Source: Streptomyces omiyaensis
GTDB lineage: Bacteria > Actinomycetota > Actinomycetes > Streptomycetales > Streptomycetaceae
Reading direction: 5' to 3'
NCBI RefSeq assembly: GCF_014650895.1
Contig: NZ_BMVV01000002.1
Span: forward strand, 1 to 64,000
Length of the DNA stretch: 64,000 nucleotides
Shown here in pieces: positions 52,835 to 61,537 of the stretch (the stretch's first letter is position 1; each line of letters begins with the position of its first letter). The position numbers and the translations under genes are program-made. The notes under the pieces were generated by a model. The model saw only the letters and a list, made by a program, of their open reading frames with translations, was not told where the DNA came from and did not search any database.

Positions 52835-54175
52835 CTACACCAGCGCGCTGCCCGGGAGCTCCACCTTGGCGCCGAGCTCCACGAGCTTCTCCATGAAGTT
52901 CTCGTAGCCGCGGTTGATCAGCTCGATGCCGTGGACCCGGGACGTGCCCTGGGCCGCGAGGGCCGCGATCAGGTACGAGAAGCCGCCGCGCAGGTCCGGG
53001 ATGACCAGGTCGGCGCCCTGGAGGCGGGTGGGGCCGCTGACGACCGCCGAGTGGAGGAAGTTCCGCTGGCCGAAGCGGCAGTCGGAGCCGCCCAGGCACT
53101 CGCGGTACAGCTGGATGTGGGCGCCCATCTGGTTCAGCGCCGAGGTGAAGCCGAGCCGGGACTCGTAGACCGTCTCGTGGACGATGGAGAGGCCGGACGC
53201 CTGCGTCAGGGCGACCACCAGCGGCTGCTGCCAGTCGGTCTGGAAGCCGGGGTGCACGTCGGTCTCCAGGTGGATCGCGTTGAGCGAGCCGCCCGGGTGC
53301 CAGAAGCGGATGCCCTCGTCGTCGATCTCGAAGGCGCCGCCGACCTTCCGGTACGTGTTGAGGAAGGTCATCATCGAGCGCTGCTGGGCGCCGCGCACGT
53401 AGATGTTGCCCTCGGTGGCCAGCGCCGCCGACGCCCAGGAGGCCGCCTCCAGGCGGTCCGGGAGGGCCCGGTGGGTGTAGCCGTCGAGCTTGTCGACACC
53501 GGTGATCCGGATGGTCCGGTCGGTGTCCATCGAGATGATGGCGCCCATCTTCTGCAGGACGCAGATGAGGTCCTCGATCTCGGGCTCCACGGCCGCGTTC
53601 GACAGCTCGGTGACGCCCTCGGCGAGGACGGCGGTGAGCAGCACCTGCTCGGTCGAGCCGACCGAGGGGTACGGAAGGCGGATCTTGCAGCCGCGAAGGC
53701 GCTGCGGGGCCTCCAGGTACTGGCCGTCGGCGCGCTTCTCGATGGTCGCGCCGAACTGGCGGAGCACGTCGAAGTGGAAGTCGATCGGCCGGCCGCCGAT
53801 GTCGCAGCCGCCGAGGCCCGGGATGAAGGCGTGGCCGAGGCGGTGCAGCAGCGGGCCGCAGAAGAGGATCGGGATGCGCGAGGAGCCGGCGTGGGCGTCG
53901 ATGTCGGCGACGTTGGCGGACTCGACGTGCGTCGGGTCGAGCACCAGCTCGCCGGGCTCGTCGCCCGGGCGGACCGTCACGCCGTGCAGCTGGAGCAGCC
54001 CGCGGACGACGCGGACGTCACGGATGTCCGGCACGTTCCGCAGTCTGCTGGGACCGCTGCCGAGCAGGGCGGCGACCATCGCCTTGGGCACGAGGTTCTT
54101 CGCGCCGCGAACGCGGATCTCGCCCTCCAGCGGGGTTCCGCCGTGGACAAGCAGGACATCGTCTGTGCCGGTCAT
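52835..54175 (-). CDS. murA: UDP-N-acetylglucosamine 1-carboxyvinyltransferase
   Basis: The 446-residue enzyme transfers enolpyruvate from PEP to UDP-GlcNAc, the first committed step of peptidoglycan synthesis. It has the EPSP-synthase fold with Lys26-Asn27 (GAKNLVPKAM) and the loop cysteine Cys124 (GLGGCDIGGRP), the residue alkylated by fosfomycin. Some actinobacteria carry Asp there; this one keeps Cys. The ATG at 54175 gives the family N-terminus TGTDDVLLVHGG. It is convergent with hupA and divergent from the YqgE gene. Confidence 0.95.
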   Translation of the reverse strand: MTGTDDVLLVHGGTPLEGEIRVRGAKNLVPKAMVAALLGSGPSRLRNVPDIRDVRVVRGLLQLHGVTVRPGDEPGELVLDPTHVESANVADIDAHAGSSRIPILFCGPLLHRLGHAFIPGLGGCDIGGRPIDFHFDVLRQFGATIEKRADGQYLEAPQRLRGCKIRLPYPSVGSTEQVLLTAVLAEGVTELSNAAVEPEIEDLICVLQKMGAIISMDTDRTIRITGVDKLDGYTHRALPDRLEAASWASAALATEGNIYVRGAQQRSMMTFLNTYRKVGGAFEIDDEGIRFWHPGGSLNAIHLETDVHPGFQTDWQQPLVVALTQASGLSIVHETVYESRLGFTSALNQMGAHIQLYRECLGGSDCRFGQRNFLHSAVVSGPTRLQGADLVIPDLRGGFSYLIAALAAQGTSRVHGIELINRGYENFMEKLVELGAKVELPGSALV

Positions 54176-54462
54176 GAATCTCGCGTTCCGGAGTCGTCGG
54201 TCGGGTGGCCAGTGAAAAGGGTAAGGGGCCATTGGACCCCGATCGGGCCGGTCGGGGTGCCTGGCAGATGTAATGAATTCGGCACAACACCCTCTGTTTC
54301 CGTGATCTTGCGGACTGTCACCGTCCGCTTCTCCCCGGCGGGTGGTCCGGTCTGTTCCGTCCCGCCCTCCCGACCTGCGGGGCTCGCCCGCCTCCGGACC
54401 GGTTTCCCGGTATCGCGCGCGAGAACCCCCGCGCGCGCCGAAGATGCGGGATCATGTGTCGC
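54176..54462. promoter_or_regulatory. Divergent promoter region of murA and YqgE gene
   Basis: 287 bases without a gene. The part near murA is AT-richer (about 54265-54310, TGTAATGAATTCGGC), a sensible promoter location. No specific operator recognised. Confidence 0.35.
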
Positions 54463-55023
54463 ATGACCGAGGTGTCCTCGCTCACAGGACGGCTGCTCGT
54501 GGCCACCCCCGCCCTCGCGGACCCGAACTTCGACCGCGCGGTGGTGCTGCTGCTCGATCACGACGACGAGGGCTCGCTCGGCGTCGTCCTCAACCGGCCC
54601 ACCCCCGTCACCGTGGGCGACGTCCTCGCCCCCTGGGCCGGGCTCGCCGGCGAGCCCGACGTCGTCTTCCAGGGCGGTCCGGTCTCCCTCGACGCCGCCC
54701 TCGGCCTCGCCGTCATCCCCGGCGACGAGGGCCCGCTCGGCTGGCGCAGGGTCTTCGGCGCGATCGGCCTCGTCGACCTGGAGACCCCGCCCGAACTCCT
54801 CGGCCCCGCCCTCGGCGCGCTGCGCATCTTCGCCGGCTACGCGGGCTGGGGTCCCGGCCAGCTGGAGACCGAACTGGCCGAGGGCGCCTGGTACGTCGTC
54901 GAGTCCGAGCCCGGTGACGTCTCCTCGCCGACCCCCGAGACCCTCTGGCGCCAGGTCCTCCGCCGCCAGCGCGGCGACCTCGCGATGGTCGCCACCTACC
55001 CGGACGACCCTTCGCTCAACTGA
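54463..55023 (+). CDS. YqgE/AlgH-family protein
   Basis: The 186-residue protein has the family's hallmarks: LTGRLLVATPALADPNFDRA, VVLLLDHDDEGSLGVVLNRP, VFQGGPVSLDAALGL, and FAGYAGWGPGQLETELAEG. The family's function is still unclear. I chose the ATG at 54463; an in-frame ATG nine bases earlier is possible. It is 30 bases before the DUF3039 gene, so the two are probably one operon. Confidence 0.92.
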   Translation: MTEVSSLTGRLLVATPALADPNFDRAVVLLLDHDDEGSLGVVLNRPTPVTVGDVLAPWAGLAGEPDVVFQGGPVSLDAALGLAVIPGDEGPLGWRRVFGAIGLVDLETPPELLGPALGALRIFAGYAGWGPGQLETELAEGAWYVVESEPGDVSSPTPETLWRQVLRRQRGDLAMVATYPDDPSLN

Positions 55024-55053
55024 GCCCCGCCGCGCCCAGTACCCTTGGGTGCC

Positions 55054-55347
55054 ATGAGCACTCTCGAGCCCGAGCGCGGGGCAGGTACGGGAACCCTCGT
55101 CGAGCCGACGCCGCAGGTGTCCCACGGTGACGGCGACCACGAGCGCTACGCCCATTACGTCCAGAAGGACAAGATCATGGCGAGTGCCCTCGACGGCACT
55201 CCCGTCGTCGCCCTGTGCGGGAAGGTCTGGGTGCCCGGGCGCGACCCCAAGAAGTACCCGGTCTGTCCCATGTGCAAGGAGATCTACGAGTCCATGGGCT
55301 CGGGCGGGGACAAGGACAAGGGCGGCAAGGACGGCAAGGGGAAGTAA
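55054..55347 (+). CDS. DUF3039 zinc-ribbon-like protein
   Basis: The 97-residue protein carries the DUF3039 core: HERYAHYVQKDKIMASALDG, VVALCGKVWVPGRDPKKYPV, then CPMCKEIYESM, ending in a Lys/Gly-rich tail. The cysteines and histidines (H-x4-H, CGK, CPMC) suggest zinc binding. The family is confined to actinobacteria and has no assigned role. The ATG at 55054 fits the family start. Confidence 0.88.
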   Translation: MSTLEPERGAGTGTLVEPTPQVSHGDGDHERYAHYVQKDKIMASALDGTPVVALCGKVWVPGRDPKKYPVCPMCKEIYESMGSGGDKDKGGKDGKGK

Positions 55348-55364
55348 CCCCTCCGGTCCGGTCG

Positions 55365-55415
55365 GGAACGGCCCCTGTCGCGCGCACCGTTGGTGCGCGC
55401 GACAGGGGCCGTTCC
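55365..55415 (+). terminator. Very long perfect hairpin terminator
   Basis: Two 24-base arms pair perfectly around a 3-nt loop (arms begin GGAACGGCCCCTG and end CAGGGGCCGTTCC). It is the longest perfect hairpin I found here, closing the YqgE-DUF3039 unit before the sugar operon. Confidence 0.88.
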
Positions 55416-55478
55416 GCGTTTCCGGACCCCCTTCCGGGCCCCTCTCCGGACCGGCTCCCGTCCCCGGGCCGGGGGCGA

Positions 55479-55494
55479 AGTGGTCGAGACCTCT
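55479..55494. promoter_or_regulatory. DasR-responsive element (dre) upstream of the aminosugar operon
   Basis: AGTGGTCGAGACCTCT matches the DasR consensus AGTGGTCTAGACCACT at 14 of 16 positions. It lies 98 bases before the solute-binding protein gene. DasR is the GntR-family GlcNAc-6-P/GlcN-6-P-responsive master regulator of chitin use in Streptomyces. Confidence 0.8.
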
Positions 55495-55533
55495 TGTCGT
55501 GATCGCCGGGCGCGCCTAACCTCACCGCTGTTG

Positions 55534-55571
55534 TTGTGCAATACGAAACGCCCGTTGCGCATGCTGCAACG
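55534..55571. promoter_or_regulatory. Additional repeats in the operon promoter
   Basis: TTGTGCA (55534-55540) and TTGCGCA (55555-55561) are direct repeats 21 bases apart, two helical turns, and CGTTGC/GCAACG (55553-55558, 55566-55571) is an inverted repeat with a 7-base spacer. A LacI- or ROK-type local regulator site is plausible. Confidence 0.4.
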
Positions 55572-55592
55572 CCCGCTCGGAGGGGAATCGCC

Positions 55593-56897
55593 ATGAAGCT
55601 TCCTGCCCGGATCACCGCCCCCGTCGCCCTGCCGCTCGCCGCCCTCGTCCTCGCCGCCTGCGCGCCCCAGACCTCCGCCCCCGCCGCCGGCGGGGACGAG
55701 AAGAACGGCACCCTGCGCGTCTGGCTCTTCCAGGAGGTGTCCAACCAGCCCAAGGAGAAGGTCGTCGACGCGGCCGTCGCCGCCTTCGAGGGCGAACACC
55801 CCGGCGCGAAGGTCGAGGTCGAGTACATCCCCGTCGAGACCCGCGCCCAGCGCGTCACGGCCGCCTTCAACGACCCGAAGTCCGCGCCCGACGTCATCGA
55901 GTACGGCAACACCGACACCGCCGGCTACGTCGAGGACGGCGGCCTCGCCGACGTCACCGCCGAGTTCACCGCCTGGGACCAGGCCGCCGACGCCGACCCC
56001 ACGGCCAAGGAGTCCGTCACCGTCGGCGGGAAGGTCTACGGGGCCCCGCTCTTCGTCGGCGTCCGCGCGCTCTACTACCGCACCGACGTCTTCGGCGAGC
56101 TCGGCCTCGCCGCGCCCAAGACCCAGGACGAGCTCGTCGCGACGGCGAAGAAGATCCGCAAGGAGAAGCCCGAGCTGTACGGCCTCGCCGCCGGCGGCGC
56201 CTTCACCTACGGCGCCCTGCCCTTCGTCTGGGCCGCGGGGGGCGACCTCGCCACCCGGGACGGCTCGGGCGCCTACAAGGCGGCCCTGGACAGCGACGCC
56301 GCCGTCAAGGGCCTCACCACCTACACCTCGCTCCTCGGCGACGACAACTGCCCCGCCGCCACCTGTGCCCAGATGGGCGGCAACGCCACCATCACCGCCT
56401 TCGCCGCGGGCAAGGCCGGCATGGCCATCGGCGGCGACTTCAGCCACGCCGCCGTCGAGGCGGGCCAGGTCAAGGGCAAGTACGCCGTCGTCCCGCTGCC
56501 CGGCACCACCCCCGGCTCCATCGCCCCCGCCTTCGCCGGCGGCAACAACATCGGCGTCCTCAGGTCCACCTCGCACCGCACCCTGGCCGTCGAGCTGATG
56601 AAGACCCTCGCCGGCAAGGAGACCCAGGCCCGGCTGTTCGACGCGATGGGCTTCCTGCCCACCTTCACCGACGTCCGCACCGCCGCCGCCGAGCGCAAGC
56701 CCTTCGTGAAGCCCTTCATCGACACCCTCGCCGCCGGCACCAGGTTCGTGCCCGCCACCCCGGCCTGGGGCCGCATCGACTCCTCGCTCGTCGTCCCCAC
56801 GATGCTCCAGGAGATCGCCAGCGGCCGGAAGGACGTGCGGACCGCCGCGGGCGACGCGGCGAAGAAGATGGACGCGGCCTTCGCCGAGGCGGGCTGA
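55593..56897 (+). CDS. Sugar ABC importer solute-binding lipoprotein
   Basis: The 434-residue lipoprotein has a signal peptide with lipobox LAAC, then the type I sugar-binding fold: LRVWLFQEVSNQPKEKVVDA, DVIEYGNTDTAGYVEDGGLA, YGAPLFVGVRALYYRTDVF, GKAGMAIGGDFSH. It feeds two permeases encoded just downstream. The GH20 gene in the operon and the dre site suggest chitobiose, GlcNAc or related aminosugars as ligand. The ATG at 55593 follows GGAGGGG. Confidence 0.9.
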   Translation: MKLPARITAPVALPLAALVLAACAPQTSAPAAGGDEKNGTLRVWLFQEVSNQPKEKVVDAAVAAFEGEHPGAKVEVEYIPVETRAQRVTAAFNDPKSAPDVIEYGNTDTAGYVEDGGLADVTAEFTAWDQAADADPTAKESVTVGGKVYGAPLFVGVRALYYRTDVFGELGLAAPKTQDELVATAKKIRKEKPELYGLAAGGAFTYGALPFVWAAGGDLATRDGSGAYKAALDSDAAVKGLTTYTSLLGDDNCPAATCAQMGGNATITAFAAGKAGMAIGGDFSHAAVEAGQVKGKYAVVPLPGTTPGSIAPAFAGGNNIGVLRSTSHRTLAVELMKTLAGKETQARLFDAMGFLPTFTDVRTAAAERKPFVKPFIDTLAAGTRFVPATPAWGRIDSSLVVPTMLQEIASGRKDVRTAAGDAAKKMDAAFAEAG

Positions 56898-56902
56898 CCC
56901 GC

Positions 56903-57862
56903 ATGACGCTCACCGCCCCCGCCGCCGCGCCGCCCGCGCCCGCGGGCGCCGCGAAGCAGCCCGCGCGCCGCCCCCGGAGCCGTACCGGCACCTCCGCCTG
57001 GACCCCCTGGCTCTACCTCCTGCCCGCCCTCGCCGTCCTCGGCGCCCTCCTCGTCTACCCCGTCTACCAGCTCGGCCTGATCTCCTTCCTGGAGTACACC
57101 CAGGCCCAGGTCAGCGGCGGAGAACCCACCTCCTTCCAGGGCCTCGGCAACTACACGGCCCTCTTCACCGACCCGCGGTTCCGCGAGGTCCTGCTCACCA
57201 CCGTCGTCTTCGCCGCCGCCTGCGTGGCGGGCACCCTCGTCGTCGGCTGCACCCTCGCCGTCCTCCTCACCCGGATACGGGCGCTGCCCCGGCTGGCCCT
57301 GATGCTCGCCGCGCTCGGCGCCTGGGCCACCCCCGCCGTCACCGGCTCCACCGTCTGGGTCTTCCTCTTCGACGCCGACTTCGGACCCGTCAACCGGCTG
57401 TTCGGCCTCGGCGACTTCTCCTGGACCTACGGGCGGTACAGCGCCTTCGCGCTCGTCCTGCTCGAAGTCGTCTGGTGCTCGTTCCCCTTCGTGATGGTCA
57501 CCGTCTACGCCGGGATCCGGGCCGTCCCCACCGAGGTCCTGGAGGCCGCCGCCCTCGACGGCGCCTCCCAGTGGCGGATCTGGCGCACCGTGACCGCGCC
57601 ACTGCTCCGCCCGATCCTCGCCGTCGTCACCATCCAGTCCGTCATCTGGGACTTCAAGGTCTTCACCCAGATCTACGTCATGACCAACGGAGGCGGCATC
57701 GCCGGCCAGAACCTCGTCCTCAACGTCTACGCCTACCAGCAGGCCTTCGCCTCCTCCCAGTACAGCCTGGGCGCGGCGATCGGCGTGGTGATGCTCCTGC
57801 TGCTGCTCGGCGTCACCCTGGTGTACCTGCGGCTGCTGCGCCGCCAGGGGGAGGAACTGTGA
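56903..57862 (+). CDS. Sugar ABC importer permease (MalF-type)
   Basis: The 319-residue permease has six membrane helices after a 30-residue basic cytoplasmic N-terminus, with the EAA loop EAAALDGASQWRIWRTVTAP that docks the ATPase. The ATG at 56903 is five bases after the binding-protein stop. The second permease overlaps its stop by four bases (GTGA). Confidence 0.93.
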   Translation: MTLTAPAAAPPAPAGAAKQPARRPRSRTGTSAWTPWLYLLPALAVLGALLVYPVYQLGLISFLEYTQAQVSGGEPTSFQGLGNYTALFTDPRFREVLLTTVVFAAACVAGTLVVGCTLAVLLTRIRALPRLALMLAALGAWATPAVTGSTVWVFLFDADFGPVNRLFGLGDFSWTYGRYSAFALVLLEVVWCSFPFVMVTVYAGIRAVPTEVLEAAALDGASQWRIWRTVTAPLLRPILAVVTIQSVIWDFKVFTQIYVMTNGGGIAGQNLVLNVYAYQQAFASSQYSLGAAIGVVMLLLLLGVTLVYLRLLRRQGEEL

Positions 57863-58707
57863 CCGCCCTCCGCATCCCCGGAATCCGCCGCCCCGGGCGG
57901 CTGCTCGCCGAGGCGGCCGCCCTGCTGACCGCCGTCGTCGTCGCCTTCCCGCTGTACTGGATGGTCCTCTCCGCCTTCAAGCCGGCCGGCGAGATCCAGT
58001 CGGCCGAACCCCGCCCCTGGACCCTCTCCCCGTCGCTCGACTCCTTCCGGCGCGTCTTCGAGCAGCAGGACTTCGGGCGCTACTTCCTCAACAGCCTGCT
58101 GGTGGCGACGGCGGTCGTGCTCGCCTCCGCCGTCGTCGCCTTCCTCGCGGCGACCGCGGTCACGCGCTTCCGCTTCCGCTTCCGCACCACGATCCTGGTC
58201 ATGTTCCTGGTGGCGCAGATGGTGCCGGTCGAGGCGCTGACCATCCCGCTCTTCTTCCTCATGCGGGACGCCGGACTCCTCAACACCCTCGGCTCGCTCG
58301 TCCTGCCGCACCTCGCCTTCTCGCTGCCCTTCGCGATCTGGATGCTGCGCGGCTTCGTCCGGGCGGTGCCCGAGGCGCTGGAGGAGCAGGCCCGGATCGA
58401 CGGGGCGAGCCACACCCGCTTCGTGTGGACGATCCTCTTCCCGCTGGTCCTGCCCGGCCTCGTGGCGACCAGCGTCTTCTCCTTCATCTCGACCTGGAAC
58501 GACTTCCTCTTCGCCAAGTCGTTCCTCATCAGCGACACCTCGCAGTCCACCCTCCCGATGGCGCTGCTGGTCTTCTTCAAGCCCGACGAGAACGACTGGG
58601 GGGGAATCATGGCCGGGTCGACCGTGATGACGATCCCGGTGCTCGTCTTCTTCGTACTCGTACAGCGCCGTCTGGTCTCCGGACTGGGCGGGGCGGTGAA
58701 GGACTGA
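57859..58707 (+). CDS. Sugar ABC importer permease (MalG-type)
   Basis: The 282-residue permease has six helices, the N-terminal AFPLYWMVLSAFKPAGEI motif of MalG-type proteins and the EAA loop EEQARIDGASHTRFVWTILF. It starts at GTG overlapping the previous stop, so translation is coupled. No ATPase gene is present in the operon; Streptomyces importers of this kind use the shared ATPase MsiK encoded elsewhere. The GH20 gene starts four bases after the stop. Confidence 0.93.
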   Translation: MTALRIPGIRRPGRLLAEAAALLTAVVVAFPLYWMVLSAFKPAGEIQSAEPRPWTLSPSLDSFRRVFEQQDFGRYFLNSLLVATAVVLASAVVAFLAATAVTRFRFRFRTTILVMFLVAQMVPVEALTIPLFFLMRDAGLLNTLGSLVLPHLAFSLPFAIWMLRGFVRAVPEALEEQARIDGASHTRFVWTILFPLVLPGLVATSVFSFISTWNDFLFAKSFLISDTSQSTLPMALLVFFKPDENDWGGIMAGSTVMTIPVLVFFVLVQRRLVSGLGGAVKD

Positions 58708-58711
58708 CGCC

Positions 58712-60355
58712 ATGACCGACACGGACCTGATCCCCGCGCCCCTGACGGCCCGGACCGGCGGCGACGCCCCCGGGCGCCCCTCCCTCGACGAGCGGACCAC
58801 CCTGGACGCCGGCCCCGGCACCGAGGCCACCGCCCGCTGGCTGCGCTCCGTCCTCGGCGCCGCCACCGGCCTCCCCCTCGCCGACGGCGCCGGCCCGCAC
58901 GCCGTCCGGCTCCGGATCTCCCCGGAGACGGCGCGGGAGCACGGCCCCGAGGGGTACCGGCTCTCCACCGAGGACCCGGAGGCGGCCGTCACGATCGACG
59001 GCGGCGGCCCCGCCGGGCTCTTCTGGGGCGCCCAGACCCTGCGCCAGCTCCTCGGCCCGGACGCCTTCCGCCGGGCGCCCGTCCGGCCCGGCGCGGAGTG
59101 GGACCTGCCGCGCGTGACCGTCGCCGACCGCCCCCGCTTCGGCTGGCGCGGCCTCCTCCTCGACGTCTCCCGGCACTTCACCGCCAAGGAGGACGTGCTG
59201 CGGCTGCTCGACCTGATGGCCGCGCACAAGCTGAACGTCCTCCACCTCCACCTCACCGACGACCAGGGCTGGCGGATCGAGATCGAGCGGTACCCGCGGC
59301 TCACCGGGGTCGGGGCCTGGCGGTCCCGGTCCAAGCAGGGGCACCGCGCCTCCCCGCTGTGGGACGACACCCCGCACGGCGGCTTCTACACCCGGGACGA
59401 CATCCGCGAGATCGTCGCGTACGCCGCCGAGCGGCACGTCACCGTCGTCCCGGAGATCGACCTCCCCGGCCACTCGCAGGCCGCCATCGCCGCGTACCCC
59501 TGGCTCGGCAACGCCGACGTCGTCGACACCGCCGCGCTCACCGTCTGGGACACCTGGGGCGTGAACCCGAACGTCCTCGCCCCCACCGAGGAGGTGCTGC
59601 GCTTCTACGAGGGCGTCCTGGAGGAGGTCCTGGAGCTCTTCCCGTCGACCTTCGTGCACGTCGGCGGCGACGAGTGCCCCAAGGACCAGTGGAAGGAGTC
59701 CCCGGCCGCCCAGGCCCGGATCGCGGAGCTGGGCGTCGGCGACGAGGACGGGCTCCAGTCCTGGTTCATCCGGCACTTCGACCGCTGGCTCGCCGACCGG
59801 GGCCGCCGGCTCATCGGCTGGGACGAGATCCTGGAGGGCGGCCTCGCCGAGGGCGCGGCCGTCTCCTCCTGGCGCGGCTACCGCGGCGGGATCGCCGCCG
59901 CCGAGGCCGGGCACGACGTCGTCATGTGCCCGGAGCAGCAGGTCTACCTCGACCACCGGCAGGACGGCGGCCCTGACGAGCCGGTGCCGATCGGCTTCGT
60001 GCGGACCCTGTCCGACGTGTACCGCTTCGAACCCGTCCCGCCCGGTCTGTCCGAGGCGGCGGCCCGTCATGTCCTCGGCACCCAGGCCAACGTGTGGACC
60101 GAGGTGATGGAGAACCGCGACCGCGTCGACTACCAGGTCTTCCCCCGCCTCGCCGCCTTCGCCGAGGTCGCCTGGTCCGCGCTGCCCGCCCCCGGCGACC
60201 GCGACACGGAGGGCTTCCTGCGGCGCATGGAGACCCACTACCGGCGCCTCGACGCCCTCGGCGTCGCCTACCGCCCGCCGGCCGGCCCCACGCCCGGGCA
60301 GCGCCGCCCCGGCCTCCTCGGCCGCCCGATCGACGGGCCGCCCCCGATCGTGTGA
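58712..60355 (+). CDS. Beta-N-acetylhexosaminidase, GH20
   Basis: The 547-residue enzyme removes terminal GlcNAc or GalNAc from chito-oligosaccharides and glycans. An N-terminal GH20b-like domain (about residues 25-145) precedes the TIM barrel starting at FGWRGLLLDVSRHF. The catalytic pair Asp320-Glu321 lies in HVGGDECPKDQW, with HLHLTDDQGWRIEI and TQANVWTEV as other active-site segments. No signal peptide is visible, so it should act in the cytoplasm on imported chitobiose. Four bases separate it from the permease gene. Confidence 0.95.
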   Translation: MTDTDLIPAPLTARTGGDAPGRPSLDERTTLDAGPGTEATARWLRSVLGAATGLPLADGAGPHAVRLRISPETAREHGPEGYRLSTEDPEAAVTIDGGGPAGLFWGAQTLRQLLGPDAFRRAPVRPGAEWDLPRVTVADRPRFGWRGLLLDVSRHFTAKEDVLRLLDLMAAHKLNVLHLHLTDDQGWRIEIERYPRLTGVGAWRSRSKQGHRASPLWDDTPHGGFYTRDDIREIVAYAAERHVTVVPEIDLPGHSQAAIAAYPWLGNADVVDTAALTVWDTWGVNPNVLAPTEEVLRFYEGVLEEVLELFPSTFVHVGGDECPKDQWKESPAAQARIAELGVGDEDGLQSWFIRHFDRWLADRGRRLIGWDEILEGGLAEGAAVSSWRGYRGGIAAAEAGHDVVMCPEQQVYLDHRQDGGPDEPVPIGFVRTLSDVYRFEPVPPGLSEAAARHVLGTQANVWTEVMENRDRVDYQVFPRLAAFAEVAWSALPAPGDRDTEGFLRRMETHYRRLDALGVAYRPPAGPTPGQRRPGLLGRPIDGPPPIV

Positions 60356-60661
60356 GCCACCTCGCGTCCCGGGGTCACCCGGGAGCGGCGAAAGGGGAGT
60401 TACCTTCTCTGTCAGGGCGTCCCGGGGCGTCACGGGTGTCCGGGAACATCCCGGGCGTCCCGGGCGTCCCGGGGCTCCCGGAGGCGGGGGCCCGCGCGGC
60501 CCCTCGCTCCGGACGGCTCGGAAGATGTGCCAGAGTTGCCACGTCCGGCCTGTGAGCACGTACGGTACGCCCACGCACGGGCGCGCCGTGCGCCCGCTCG
60601 CGGGCGCGGGGCACCGGGCACAGTCGGGGACGGACCGGGACAACCGGGAAGGGGCAGCGGG
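60356..60661 (+). promoter_or_regulatory. Promoter region of the molybdenum hydroxylase operon
   Basis: 306 bases without a gene. Positions about 60415-60480 contain repeated CGTCCCGGG/CATCCCGGG decamers (at least five). TTGCCA near 60535 and TACGGT near 60560 resemble -35 and -10 boxes, though their 19-base spacing is long. Confidence 0.4.
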
Positions 60662-61537
60662 TTGACCACGCACGCACCACAGACGGCGCAGTCCGTGACG
60701 CTGCCCGCCTCGCTCGACGAGGCCGTGGCCGCGCTCACCGCCATGCCGGCCGCCGTGCCCGTCGCCGGCGGCACCGACCTGATGGCGGCCGTCAACCGCG
60801 GCCAGCTCCGCCCCGCCGGCCTCGTCGGCCTCGGCCGCATCAACGAGATCCGCGGCTGGCAGTACCAGGACGGCCACGCCCTCCTCGGCGCCGGCCTCAC
60901 CCACGCCCGGATGGGCCGCCCCGACTTCGCCGCCCTCATCCCGGCCCTCGCCGCCGCCTCCCGCGCGGCCGGGCCGCCCCAGATCCGCAACGCCGGCACC
61001 CTCGGCGGCAACGTCGTCACCGCCGCCCCCACCGGCGACTCGCTGCCCGTGCTCGCCGCGCTGGAGGCCGACCTCGTCGTCGTCGGCCCGCTCGGCAGCC
61101 GCGAGATCCCCGTCTCGCACCTCCTCGCCGGCCGCGACCTGCTCGCCCCCGGCGAGCTCGTGGCCTTCGTCCGCGTGCCGCTGCTGCACGCCCCGCAGGT
61201 CTTCCTCAAGGCCACCGGCCGCACCGGCCCGGCCCGCGCCACCGCCTCCGTCGCCGTCGTCCTCGACCCGGCCCGGCGCGGGGTCCGCTGCGCCGTCGGC
61301 GCGGTCGCCCCGATGCCGCTGCGCCCGCTGGAGGCCGAGCGCTGGATCGCGTCCCTGGTGGACTGGGACAACGACCGCGGGCTCGCACCGGAGGCGCTGA
61401 CCGCCTTCGGCGAGTACGTGGCCGCCGCCTGCATTCCCGACCCGCCGGGCGACGAGCAGCTGTCGCCCGCCGTCCTGCACCTGCGGCGCACCGTCGCCAC
61501 TCTCGCCCGCCGGGCACTGGGGAGGGCCCTGTCGTGA
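60662..61537 (+). CDS. Xanthine dehydrogenase-family FAD-binding subunit
   Basis: The 291-residue FAD subunit of a molybdenum hydroxylase carries the CoxM/XdhB motifs VAGGTDLMAAVNRG and RNAGTLGGNVVTAAPTGDS. The start is probably TTG at 60662 with AAGGGG upstream; other in-frame starts upstream give Arg/Pro noise. It passes electrons between the 2Fe-2S subunit and the acceptor. Its stop overlaps the next GTG by four bases. Substrate could be xanthine or another N-heterocycle or aldehyde. Confidence 0.88.
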   Translation: MTTHAPQTAQSVTLPASLDEAVAALTAMPAAVPVAGGTDLMAAVNRGQLRPAGLVGLGRINEIRGWQYQDGHALLGAGLTHARMGRPDFAALIPALAAASRAAGPPQIRNAGTLGGNVVTAAPTGDSLPVLAALEADLVVVGPLGSREIPVSHLLAGRDLLAPGELVAFVRVPLLHAPQVFLKATGRTGPARATASVAVVLDPARRGVRCAVGAVAPMPLRPLEAERWIASLVDWDNDRGLAPEALTAFGEYVAAACIPDPPGDEQLSPAVLHLRRTVATLARRALGRALS

